Part shown: positions 22,601 through 32,216 of the stretch, one piece after another
How the letters are laid out: each line of letters opens with the position of its first letter
How positions within the stretch are numbered: position 1 is the first letter of the stretch
Origin: Buddleja alternifolia
Taxonomy: Eukaryota; Streptophyta; Magnoliopsida; Lamiales; Scrophulariaceae
Direction: 5' to 3'
Length of the DNA: 64,000 nucleotides
NCBI GenBank assembly: GCA_019426215.1
Contig: CM033404.1
Coordinates: forward strand, 25,674,843-25,738,842
Program-made: the position numbers and the translations under genes
Notes under the pieces: model-generated
Told to the model about the DNA's origin: nothing
The model's input: only the letters and a program-made list of their open reading frames with translations
Database searches by the model: none

Positions 22601-24494
22601 ATATTCAAGATTAAATAATTGGGAAAATACAAAAAAATTCCTATAAATTTTATTCTATATAAAAATTCCATGCTTCGATACACCCCAAATACATAATTTC
22701 CACAATAGCAAACCCAAAAGCTCAATTGTATAGGGAAACTTATGTGTTTACTGTTTAAACATTGATGATGCCCTTAAATCCTCAGTCGAAAATGCTCCAC
22801 CGAATATTGATATTAGAGGTTCGCTTGCCATCCATTCCAAATAACAATCGCATACACAAGTCTATGACTTCATGTAAACCACCCTGTTGTCAGTTTTTCA
22901 TTGCAGCAAGATCAGACAACATAACTAATATCCATTCAGGTTTTCTTTCTCATGAAAGAGAATGTCTCAACATTATCTACCGTTCCAAGCAAAATCAGAA
23001 GAGAACAATATGCAATGAAATGGATTATTCCTTCAGAAAGAAAAGAGGCTTGGACATGGATTATTCAGAATTAAAGTCGACTTTTCACGATGACTTTCAA
23101 GTTTAATTTCCATTAAATACGAAAATGTGAAGGAGCTTCAAGTTTAATTTCCATTAAAGTCGACTTTCTACGATGACTTTCCCTGAATAGAATAGTGTTA
23201 AATGTTAAAACTTGGAAACTAGATTTGAAATAAAGAAACAATCATCTGGGCATGGGTGGCGAGAAAATGTCATGAGAATTCAAAGATGCGTACCCTGATG
23301 ACATTAGTTTAAGATTTTGATTTTCTTGTCTGAAATGGAGACAGATTAAGTGGATTTTCTTTTGTCTGATTTGAGCTTGAATTTGTTCTGCGACAGGATT
23401 ATTTGGTGGAGGAGAAAGAAGAGCAGCAGCCAAAAATGAGTGCAGACTCTGTAGAAGTCAAACCCTCCTCGGTAGATGAAGTTGTTGAGGAAACTGAGGA
23501 ATCCCCGAGTGTTGTTTCTCGTGAAGTTGCTCCTCCGGCTACTGCTGAAGAGGGTGATGGTGAAGCCTCTGACAAGACTGCTGATGATATCAGCTTAGCT
23601 GCTCCTACTGAAGCTGAAGAAAGCAAGGACAGTGCTGCTGAAGCTGAAGAAAGCAAGGACAGTGCTGCTGAATCTGAGAATGCAGAGAACCGATTAGAAG
23701 CGGAAGAAGAAACTTCTGAAATCAAGGTTTAACAATCTTTTCTCCTGCTTCATTTGTTTGCTTTTATTCATTTACAGATCAATCTTCACCTTTTTATACT
23801 GAGGTTTGCGTTTGCAGCTTGAGACAGCACCAGCAGACTTCCGCTTCCCAACTACTAACCAATCAAGGCACTGCTTCACCCGATATATTGAGTATCATCG
23901 GTCGGTAAACTATCCTTTCTTAATTTTCCAATTATCCGATTTGGGTGGGATTATGGTGATGTCGGCATTTCAATTTATGACACCATTATATTTTTATCTA
24001 ATGTTACAAAATATCTGAAACTCGTTAACTTTTGATGCACCATTATGCTCTTGTTCAACTTCTCTCAACTGGTTAATATTCTCAGGTGTGTTGCGGCAAA
24101 GGGTGAAGGTGCTCCTGAGTGTGACAAGTTTGCTAAATATTATCGTTCCCTTTGTCCCGGTGAATGGGTATGTTTGCATCTTCTATACAGAATTCTTTTT
24201 ATATATTGATGGCAATGATAAATGAATAAATATAAATAACATAAGAGAACAAAGTGAAACAAAAATAAATGTATACACAAGGAGGGAAATTCCGGGGGGG
24301 GGAGGGCGCTGTCTTTCAGTATTTTGAGGGATGTTTCAAGATAAAAAAATTTAACTTAGTATTGTTTGATGTGTATGGACATTCTTTTATTGATATTAGG
24401 GTGTAATCTATTCCATAATGTGCTTTATTCTTTACTGCAGGTTGATAGATGGAACGAGCAAAGGGAAAATGGCACTTTTCCAGGTCCTCTTTGA
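16419..24494 (+). CDS. COX6B: Cytochrome c oxidase subunit 6b (COX6b-1 type)
   Basis: Five exons: 16419-16460, 23397-23726, 23818-23900, 24086-24167 and 24441-24494 (stop 24492-24494), all with GT-AG borders and consistent phase, giving 196 aa. The start MAEVDASKLPSLAK is the only ATG in frame after the CT-rich leader. Exon 2 encodes the long acidic Glu/Ala/Ser-rich extension typical of plant COX6b-1 (residues 15-124). The conserved domain begins LETAPADFRFPTT and carries the twin-Cys motif C143-X9-C153 and C164-X10-C175, the intermembrane-space CHCH fold. It ends GTFPGPL. The protein is a peripheral subunit of complex IV at the dimer interface, imported and oxidised by the MIA40 route. Intron 1 (6936 bp) holds a full copia element in reverse orientation. 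Confidence 0.95.
16572..16655. repeat. (TTA)n microsatellite in COX6B intron 1
   Basis: About 24-27 uninterrupted TTA units follow TTTTCTT just downstream of the first splice donor. An open frame reading through it as poly-Tyr is an artefact. The rest of 16461-17170 is intron with no gene. Confidence 0.9.
17176..17432 (-). repeat. 3' LTR of the intron copia element
   Basis: Left copy on the plus strand, 257 bp, starting TGAAGGAATTAAG and ending GAGGATTCCAACA. It differs from the partner LTR at ATAACTCG/ATAACACG, GACCTACG/GACCCACG and one C/T in the T-rich stretch. Confidence 0.95.
17440..21889 (-). pseudogene. Copia gag-pol polyprotein, disrupted
   Basis: Starts ATG at 21889 (MADNNSS). The gag blocks run to a CCHC-like zinc knuckle near 20985, where the frame shifts. 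Protease shows WIVDSGASDHMTDD (about 20670). The integrase zinc site begins HSRMGHPN (20260); the second ligand pair is damaged, with Arg (CGT, 20178-20180) where a Cys is normal before DVCEIAK. The core shows HSDVWGPS and LRTDNGTEY. Reverse transcriptase (19023-17725) has CKWVFTVKYKADG and the YVDD site (about 18395). RNase H shows SSAEAEF and FTKGLPRQSF. Stops interrupt gag (three), integrase (two) and RNase H (17722-17724), so it cannot move by itself. Confidence 0.92.
21918..21932 (-). other. Primer binding site (tRNA-Met type)
   Basis: Minus strand TGGTACCAGAGCAGG directly abuts the 5' LTR of the intron copia element. It matches the 3' end complement of initiator tRNA-Met apart from one base in the usual TGGTATCAGAGC. 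Confidence 0.85.
21933..22189 (-). repeat. 5' LTR of the intron copia element
   Basis: Right copy on the plus strand, 257 bp, nearly identical to 17176-17432 and followed by the target duplication ATTAT at 22190-22194. Confidence 0.95.
22195..23396 (+). other. Remainder of COX6B intron 1
   Basis: AT-rich intron sequence with no supported gene. A short direct repeat around CTTCAAGTTTAATTTCCATTAAA occurs near 23094 and 23137. The acceptor TTCTGCGACAG ends at 23396. Confidence 0.7.
23611..23670 (+). repeat. Perfect 30-bp coding duplication in COX6B exon 2
   Basis: Bases 23611-23640 and 23641-23670 are identical and keep the frame, duplicating the ten residues EAEESKDSAA in the acidic extension. 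It lengthens the disordered region only. Confidence 0.95.
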
Positions 24495-24559
24495 TGATAA
24501 TTCTGCATTTTCAAATATGTTTGATGCATAGAGAGTTTCTTCATCTATGCAGTCTTAGA

Positions 24560-24565
24560 AATAAA
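24560..24565 (+). terminator. Candidate poly(A) signal of COX6B
   Basis: AATAAA lies 66 bases after the stop codon, a usual distance for a plant near-upstream element. No transcript evidence is available. Confidence 0.5.
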
Positions 24566-24885
24566 ATGTTGGCCTGTTCAAGTACAATTTTCAACCTTAA
24601 AATGTAATGCAGCGGCATCCATCTTGAACTACATTATTGTCAATCATGTGTTTAGAGAAAGTTTTTTAATCCATAATGCTGCCTTCTGGACTGTGCCATA
24701 TGCACTTTACTAATAATACTTGCTCATTAAATTTTCCAAAACTGCAGCATAAATATTTGAAGTGAACATGATGTCTGTCTTTGTTCAAGATCACAAAGGT
24801 GTTTGGCTGAACTTATTATAACATCTTACAAGCTTAAGATGTTTTTGAAGTTTTATTAGATTGTCTTTGAATGTAAGTTCTCTAA

Positions 24886-25115
24886 GGTTGTGTTTCGATT
24901 TAAGATTTTGGGTTTTGAGGAGTAGATTTGGAGGAAGGATTTTAAGTGAGTCCAAAATGGAGTCATTTAAGATCCACCATAGTGATTGAGAAAATAGCTC
25001 AACATGAGCATAAAGGGATTTGAAATTCATTACAATTTGAAATTATCCAAATTCAAAAGATATGTTGATGAATTTGAAATCTATAACTTTCAAATCCCTT
25101 GATGCAAACACATCC
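24886..25115. mobile_element. Tourist-like MITE (230 bp)
   Basis: Flanked by TAA on both sides (24883-24885 and 25116-25118), a 3-bp target typical of PIF/Harbinger elements. The ends are imperfect inverted repeats, GGTTGTGTTTCGATTTAAGA at left and the complement GGATGTGTTTGCATCAAGG at right. It is non-coding. Confidence 0.65.
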
Positions 25116-25118
25116 TAA

Positions 25119-25560
25119 CAACTTGTTTGTTTCAAGGATTTTGGGTGGAAAAGAAAATGATAGGGAAAGGAAAAGAAAATCAAAAGAATTCAAATTCTTG
25201 AGTATGTTTGGTTGTCTAGGGAAAACAATGAGGAAATCATCGTTAAGTTTGAGCGAGAAAGAGAGAAAGAAACCAGAGGAGGAGCTGGAGTGAAAGTTAA
25301 GTTTGAGCGAGAAAGAGAGAAAGAAACCAGAGGAGGAGCTGGAGTGAAAGTCGTGAAAGTCGCGTGAAATAGCGACCAACTTTCCTTTTCCTCATCATTT
25401 GGTGAGAAAAAGGAAATTGGTTAAATTATTATAACATTTTTCTTTCCATTTGTTTTTCCTTTTCATTTCCCTAGTTTTCCCTAATAACCAAACAAGAAAA
25501 ATGACTTTCCTTCTATTTTCTTTTCTTTTCCACCCCAAAATCCTTCAACCAAACAAGCTG
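25119..25560. mobile_element. Short inverted-repeat transposon (~442 bp)
   Basis: The left end CAACTTGTTTGTTTCAAGGA continues into TTTTGGGTGGAAAAGAAAAT. It is mirrored at the right by CTTTTCCACCCCAAAATCC and CAACCAAACAAGCTG. The inverted ends extend about 45 bp. The middle carries a perfect 54-bp tandem duplication (25242-25295 and 25296-25349). The target duplication is not clear and no transposase is present. Confidence 0.65.
25242..25349. repeat. Perfect 54-bp tandem duplication
   Basis: GTTAAGTTTGAGCGAGAAAG... occurs at 25242 and again at 25296, each copy 54 bp ending in GGAGTGAAA. It lies inside the small inverted-repeat element. Confidence 0.92.
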
Positions 25561-26589
25561 CAAGTGTTTTAAAGAAATAGGATGGAGCTTATAACATACT
25601 AGTTAGAGGCCCCAAGTTTTAAATCTAAATTTTAATTAAATTGAATAGCATATCCAGTTGTAAAAACGTAAATATTACAACAAAATGGTGTCCACACTTT
25701 GAACATAGTTATTAACTGTATACAGACAATTGCCTAATATTTACAGAACCACACTATATGAGAACTACAACAAACAAAAGATATCCAGAGCTTGGTGGAG
25801 CAAAAGTTGTTTTTTTAGCATCGCCGGGAGATTGAACATGTTTGCAAGTTGACAAGGGATTTATTTACAGATTTTTGGGTGTTTAGGTTGTTAGCGGCTG
25901 AATGGTTATCCTAAATATATTTGTAGCGGCACCTGCAATCGAAAAAGACGTGGTTATTTTCGTAATAAAGACTTTTGCAAGATTCACAAAATAAGGACTA
26001 TCAAAGTAAGTCAAAACCGTCTGCGAAAACCATGTAGAAGTTATGACAGCATTTGATTACCAGGGCATTAATTTTGTTAGCCTTCATCAGAGGGATGGTT
26101 CAGCAGTCTAAATAGTAGTAGTCATCTAGTCGAACATGTATTTAAGTAGAACACATATTTAGAAAAGTGGCATATTCGAAACAAGAGTTCGGATTTTTTT
26201 AAGATTATTAGAAAGAATAGAGTAGCAATGGTACTGTAATATGTATTGGAGCTGGACTCTGTGTCGTATCTTATGGATGATGGCTGGATTTTTTCTAAAC
26301 AGGTCTCTGTATGGTATTCAACGGGTGACGGCTGTTTTTGTTTTAGATCTAAGATAGTATATTGATATTCTTCGCCGTATTGAGTTTGGATTTTGTTTTC
26401 CTTATGTCGGCATTATATTGCTCCCCATGCAAACGTGCATTGACGGCATCACAATCAACGTTTTCATTATATAGGAAGACCATTTTGGGGATAATGATTT
26501 AGCAATGCTAATTAGAAAAAACATGTATGATTTTGGTAATTAATAATGTCAGATGTGGCTGGAAATTATACATAATTAACCGGTTCATC
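25561..26589. other. AT-rich stretch without a recognised gene
   Basis: No frame, RNA gene or clear repeat is supported. By position it could hold the 3' end of the minus-strand Helitron, but I could not find a convincing CTRR end with a preceding hairpin. Confidence 0.5.
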
Positions 26590-28265
26590 TTTTTGCGTTA
26601 GTTTCATTGGAGTTAGGCTGAGATTAGTTTGAGCCAGGTCACCAAACAAAACGCCCTCCAGTTCTATTGCATCGTCAAAAAGTACCATGGTAAACTTTGT
26701 TCTAAACATTTTAAAAATACCACTTAAGAAGTTTTCGAAAGCAGATTTTCATAATCCATTGCTTAAGATGAAAGGTTAATGTATTTGAAAATACAAACCA
26801 TGGCATGGCAACAGTTTTTGTATCACATACATTGCAAGTAAAATTTCACAAGTATTCTGCAGCCGTACGTTTGAAGCAATTGTCACAGGCCATGTACCAG
26901 AATTTTAGTCCATAATCTGAAATTTGGGGTGTCACTTTAACACTAAATTTGTTGTCCTGCTAAGACAAAAAGTAATTTTTACATTAGGAATTTTATTAGA
27001 TATTGAAAAGGTTTAGTTGGGATTTATTTAGAATTTTTTCGATCAGAGTATACAGACAACATATATCATATAAATTTAAGTAGCGGGAAAGCATATGTCA
27101 CAATTGGCAAGAAGAATAACATGTAGCTTAAAATAAAAGAAGTAATTTATAACCTCCTTAGTAAGGACATTCGCGAGGAATGAGCAATTTTCCTGTGAAT
27201 TTATTGAAGGACGAGTACAGCGGTGGAGGTATTTTTTTCCCTCGACTAATTTGGTAAGATATGTGTAATTCCTTGATCTCCTGTTTGTAATTTAGGGACT
27301 ATTATAGAAAATGAATAGGCACATATGAAAGAGGGAACATTGTGTTGTTGAAAGATAAAGAGACGTACCAATTTCGAAGAGTTTGTGTTTCAAGATACGA
27401 AGGATTGAGAACCTCTTGCCGAAAGTGATATTCCTAAAAAGTGAAATTTCAAATAATGAGACTAAATTTTAATGTAATCCAGAACAAAATGCATTGAGAG
27501 AAAGGGGTTTAAAAAATAGATATAACAACAAACCAGTATAATCTGAGACACCAAGTCTAGTAGCTGCGATTATAGGAATTTTAGCAGATGTAGTGAGAAT
27601 GACATGTCCTTCACTGGATAGTACTTCATTCCACAACGATAACATCATAGTTATTTGTCTGATGAAACATCAAAAATAAAAGTAGTTCATTATCTGCACA
27701 TTTAGAAGTAATTAATAATTTAGGTTTATAAAAACTTACTCATCATTGATAATGAAGAACTCTTGGACAATTGATTCACGGAATTGAGTGTTTACAGGCC
27801 TTGGCTTGTTTTGGTCGATGACAATAGCCAAAATATCTGTAGCATAATAATACATTTATTTATATAGATACAAAATAGGCATTTTCTATTTGTTGTAACG
27901 ACTATGTAAAAGCATACCAATCAGTGTATTAAAACCTACGAGAGATGACATGTCAACAAATCTAGTAAATTGTGGAGCCCGGAGCTCTCTAGGTAAAGAG
28001 TCGTCCGTCACGGTTGAACGACAGTAGTTCTACCAATGATCCATTGATATGAATGTGGTACGAGTCTGAATTTGGGATCCACAAATACTACTGTAGCATT
28101 TGATATGAAATATGTTTCCTGTATCTGTAGTATGTACTCCATCAGATCCAAATCTAGGCTGTATGTGATTACCGGAATTTTAGTTCCCTACAAAGCATTT
28201 CAAGAGAAGAACACTAAATGCGGAGTTATTTAATTCATTCAACATATGGAAAAAAGACAACATAA

Positions 28266-30261
28266 TGTTAGGATTATGCCCTCAGATGCCATAGAGGATA
28301 GAATGTATAAGGCATATATCTTGTATTGAACTTAAACTCTTCTTAAATAAAAGACATTATTGAGTTTTCACTTAATTCTTATCTGCATCTATAAGTTGTG
28401 TAAAACGTTTTGTCCATGTTTTCAGTGTGATCCCTCTACTTCCTATGGGATAGGAAGATTGGCACTAGAGAGATCGATCTTGATTACTAAAATAAGTTCG
28501 CAAGTAATATGAAGTCTTTAATGGACAAATAGATTTCGAATACTTATACAATCTTAGCTCCGACATGGGAGTGCCTGTCTGGTATCATGGGATGATAGGA
28601 GATTAAGATTGTAGACATGTCAGTGGAACTGATATGTTCGAACACGACTCGCATCGGTTCTGTCACATGGGTTTTCACTCTGTGACTGTCAATGACGGAA
28701 CTGATTATGCGTAATAGGTATATGTGAACCTTTGACCTGAAATATCAGGCTGAAGATGCACTTGTGACGTCAAGTCTTTCACTAGAGTAGTTAGACCCAA
28801 TTCACCCTTTGGTGGGGTCAACCTCGAAATGCGGACTTGATGAGCAAGTGGTAATCTTAACAGATATCTTTTTTTTTAATTCAAGAGGGAGAGTGATACC
28901 CTATATATCTATCCCGACAAACTCAGGTTGATAGTTATAATCCTGAGCCATAAAGATTCTATCTAGCTCCATAAAGGAGGGGAGAGCCACAACTTGTGGC
29001 AGTCTGGATTCGAACCCAGGACCTCTCACATAAAGTGGGAGGTAGATACTACTAGATCAACAGGTCTTGGGTCTTAGCAGATATCTAATATGGGATTTGT
29101 TCTCTCATAAGTGAATGAGTATGTACCCTATATAATTATAGATAACTAGAGATCAAAGTCTTTGGCCAAAGCAAACGAGACGATTGTGTTTGGCACTAAA
29201 TCGATCTCAATGATCTCGTATTTATTTTGATTTATACATATGGTCAAGTCCAGTGAGTTTGACATAACCATGACTCTCACTTTACCGGAGAACGTGAAAA
29301 AAGAGTTTATACATATACGGTATTTACGATTGGAAGGTTTCGGAATGATCCTATCATTCGTTTTCGTTTGGGTTACAAAGTGGGCCACGTGACTAGCTAG
29401 GTGTTACCCACTTCCTTTGGTTTCCTCTCATTCCCAAACGAAACGAACCTAAAGAGTCGCACTAAAGGATTGACAAAGAAAAATGAAGAAAAAGGAATTT
29501 CTATTATTTCTTTTGGGAGTTTTAATTTATTGGATAAATTAAATAATTAATTATTCATTAGATAAAATAATTAATTATAATGATAAGATTAATTATTAAT
29601 TAATTTCCTTGTGAAATATATTAATGAATTAATTTATCTAATTAATTTGGTTATTTAATTAATTAATTTATTTATTGGATATAATAAATTATTAATTGAA
29701 ATAAGAAATTAATTAAACAAAACAAATCCCGCGGCTAAATAAGGAGTCCAATTGGACGCCTATTAGGCCTCAAAGTGGCGTCTTTGAGAGGCCACATATT
29801 AGGGCTCTTTTGTTTTGACTTGTTCAATAAGTCATGAGGTATATAACGACTCTTTGACTTAGAACAAGGAAGAAGAATACACAACTCTCATAACTCTCAA
29901 AAGAAAGAAAAATATTCCTCCCCTCCTCTATACCTAACCGTCGACTATAGAGAAAGAAGAAAGGGGATTTTTCGTTTGTTGATCCGTGCGTGACGATTTA
30001 GTGACGACGTATTTTTGTTGTTTGGATCAAGTTCAAGTTTGAAGAATCAAACCAAAGGATTGAAGATTTGGAAGCTTCAATATTTCGAGTTTGGAGAAGA
30101 AGACGTTTTTCTCCATCATCATATTCATATTAATGAGTAAGTTTTATTCGTTATAAGCTTTTAGACTCAATTATGCGAATTAGAATACCAATTGAGTTTT
30201 CGTTTTAATTTTTGAAATCACTTCCGATGCGTTTATGCTTTTTCGAACGAAACCCAACACA
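28266..30261 (+). repeat. Solo LTR, copia-type family (1996 bp with SINE)
   Basis: Starts TGTTAGGATTATGCCCTCAG and ends CGAAACCCAACA, flanked by a perfect CATAA duplication (28261-28265 and 30262-30266). No internal region is present. It sits in the first intron of the RPA-like gene, opposite in orientation, and holds a SINE at 28870-29071. It is related to the LTR at 7541-9242 and to the fragment at 31765-31985. Confidence 0.88.
28870..29071 (-). mobile_element. tRNA-derived SINE
   Basis: Flanked by near-perfect 15-bp direct repeats TCTTAACAGATATCT (28855-28869) and TCTTAGCAGATATCT (29072-29086). On the minus strand it starts CCCAAGACCTGTTGATCTAG (a box-A-like region), then carries the box B GGTTCGAATCC near 29020. 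It ends TTGAATTAAAAAAAAA, an A-rich tail. It is a retroposed element using the LINE machinery and not a functional tRNA, because the cloverleaf cannot be folded. Confidence 0.85.
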
Positions 30262-30912
30262 TAATTTTTTTTTCCATTTATTTCATTGATTTTTAAGTAT
30301 GGCTTTTGTTGCTATCATTTACCTAGTGTTATCATTTTTGTATTAGAATTTGTATAATATGTAAAATAAATATATGTATTAATGAATAAAAAGATTGAAT
30401 AAGTTAAATAGTAAGCGTATACATACATCCTTATCGATGAGTATGAACCTCTGATATCTTTTTGTTCCTATTCGAGGTGCCCTTGGGCATAACTTCTGTA
30501 CAACAAGTACTCTGGCTGTACAACTTCTGGTAGCAGGAGTAATGTCTGTCACAGGAACCAAAGCACGGTGCATTTTTTAACGAACACTGCATTAGGAGAG
30601 AAATTTTTTAGTGATAAATAATATTATTCTGGAAATATATAGAACTCCAAGAAAATGTACTATATGGTGTTCACAAATCAGCAGCACATGTATTATATAT
30701 CGAAGTAATTAAACGAATAGCAAAATAACTAAAGAATCCATAGAGAATTACATTCAAGACAACAGAGGCTAAGATTGTTGCTTGTATAATTGCCACAAAT
30801 TTCGAATAATGGTCCTGAATATTCAAACAAATATACAAATATTTATTCATGACTTGCAAGGCGTAAAATTTCTTTATAAATAAATTTATGGTAATCGAGG
30901 TAGCTTTATCTT

Positions 30913-31690
30913 CTATAGTTGGTGGACGTATAAGAACTTTAATCGAGTGACATATAATTGTTCATGACTAAAAACGGGTTCCCACAAATACAAGCCTAGA
31001 AAATCGAGTGTTTGTTCATGAGCTTTGTTAATCGTCATGGCAAAACATAGCTTTACTGGAAATTGGGTTCTTGTGAATGGAATAGGACATTTACGAGCAT
31101 CGGAGAATTCCAAAGGTATCCTAGGTATAAATGTTTCTTTTCCTTTCAATTAGCCGGTTGCAATTTCGGCATAAATCATCTTTTTACCTAATCCACGACA
31201 AACCAAACGTGTACCGTTACAAAATCTTCCCACCGGATTAATATTTCTTAGAAGTATGATTGGACAGCCTACTTTTAAAGTTAATATGTTTGGAGGGAGT
31301 CCACTAGTTGTAATTGAGTTTAGAAAATCTTCGTATTGGCCCCGAAGTGACGGATCACGTGTTTTGTCAACAGTATAAAAGCGATGGTTTTCCCCAGGAA
31401 ACATATTTATTAGTATTTCGTTAATTTCATCAACAAAATCATTTTTAGGTTCAAGAATACATTAGATATTTATTAGCAACGAAGGATCAATAAGAAATAA
31501 TTCTAAACATGGGAATACTATGCAAATAATTCATGTAATGATTCAGAAAAATGAATGAAAGGCGAAATCATACTCTCTAGAATCTGAATTCTATCTTCGA
31601 CAACATAGTTCTCAGTTCCATCACCTACTCTAATTAAAAGTACAGTAAATGTCGGGTCTTCTCTAGTGCGTATGTTTTCATTAAAAATAG
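30913..31690 (-). pseudogene. Helitron helicase (PIF1-like) C-terminal remnant
   Basis: Minus strand, from 31690: LTENMRTREDPTFTVLL, RVGDGTENYVVEDRI, a degraded stretch with stops, then from 31404 MFPGENHRFYTVD, GLPPNILTLKVGCPIILLRN, NGTRLVCRGLG and, after a stop near 31147, FIPRIPLEFSDARKCP, RTQFPVKLCFAMTINKAHEQ and FLGLYLWEPVFSHEQLYV. These are the last helicase motifs of Helitron RepHel proteins; the usual INKSQGQT is INKAHEQT here. Rep and the ATP-binding motifs are absent. It would unwind DNA during rolling-circle transposition if intact. Confidence 0.88.
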
Positions 31691-31764
31691 TTTATTAATG
31701 TGAGAAGTTAATGGAGAGCTTACAAACAGTTGTTTTCCTTTTAAAAAAATCAATAAATGCCCAT

Positions 31765-31985
31765 CAAGCCGCACTTTGAGGTTGACCTCACTAACGGTTG
31801 AATTGGATCTAACTACCCTGATGACAGATTTGATGTTACAAGCACATCTTCAACGTGATTACTCAGGTCTAAGGTTCACGCGTACCTATCACAACTTATC
31901 AGTTCTGTCATTTACTGTCATAGAGTGAAACCCATGTCACAGAACTGATGCGAGTCGTATTCGAACCCATCAGTCCCACTGTGTG
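31765..31985 (-). repeat. LTR fragment of the 28266-30261 family
   Basis: The complement contains GAACCTTAGACCTGAGTAAT, the GGTCAACCTCAAAGTGCGG block and ACGACTCGCATCAGTTCTGT. These parallel phrases of the solo LTR at 28266-30261 in the same order. Both LTR ends are missing. Confidence 0.7.
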
Positions 31986-32011
31986 TGTTACATAAATTGC
32001 CAAAACATTTA

Positions 32012-32216
32012 AAGGGAAAATTACACACAGACCCCCTCATTTATTGTGTAATTACAAAAACTCCCATTCACTTATTGAAAATTACCAATACACCCCATCA
32101 TGTTAAAGATTTCTTACAATTGCACCCCCGTGTGTAATAATTCTTACAATCTAATAAGTGAGAGGAAGTTTTTATAATTACACAATAAGTGAGGGAGTCA
32201 ATGTGTAATTTTCCCT
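32012..32216. mobile_element. MITE with GGGAAAATTACAC ends (~205 bp)
   Basis: AGGGAAAATTACACACAGAC at left is mirrored by GTGTAATTTTCCCT at right. Internal phrases such as CATGTTAAAGATTTCTTACA and TGTATAATAATTCTTACAA-like runs are shared with the element at 40832-41068, so they are one family. The target duplication is unclear at this copy. Confidence 0.7.

Larger units (their letters stand above)
26590..30573 (-). pseudogene. RPA large-subunit-like protein (Helitron-borne)
   Basis: Exons read on the minus strand: 30573-30427 (VPVTDITPATRSCTARVLVV, then RYQRFILIDKD, OB-fold start), about 28187-27915 (ITYSLDLDLMEYIL and YQWIIGRTTVVQ; after a one-base frameshift near 28011, DDSLPRELRAPQFTRFVD), 27836-27740 (DILAIVIDQNKPRPVNTQF), 27658-27534 (ITMMLSLWNEVLSSEGHVI), then ISLSARGSQSFVS with a stop near 27375. 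Zinc ribbon FWYMACDNCFKRTAAEY (about 26930-26860), CNVCDTKTVAMPW, and the DBD-C block DDAIELEGVLFGDLAQ (26690-26610). GT-AG borders fit for the middle exons. RPA binds single-stranded DNA; in Helitrons it is thought to assist rolling-circle transposition. It is broken by frameshift, stop and the intron-1 LTR. Confidence 0.75.
26590..31690 (-). mobile_element. Helitron remnant: helicase then RPA-like gene
   Basis: Both genes lie on the minus strand, with the PIF1-type helicase C-terminus (31690-30913) first and the RPA large-subunit-like gene (30573-26590) after it. That is the order known in plant Helitrons (RepHel followed by RPA). The Rep nuclease domain and most of the helicase are missing; the left flank of the helicase is cut near 31765 by an LTR fragment. 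Neither Helitron terminus was located. A solo LTR with a SINE is nested at 28266-30261. Confidence 0.75.

Noticed and set aside
25594..25612. Helitron 3' end at an ACTAG on the plus strand
   Set aside because: No GC hairpin lies at the proper distance, so the terminus of the 26590-31690 Helitron remains unlocated.
28980..29060. tRNA gene suggested by GGTTCGAATCC on the minus strand
   Set aside because: The cloverleaf is incomplete, an A-rich tail follows and 15-bp direct repeats flank it: a tRNA-derived SINE.
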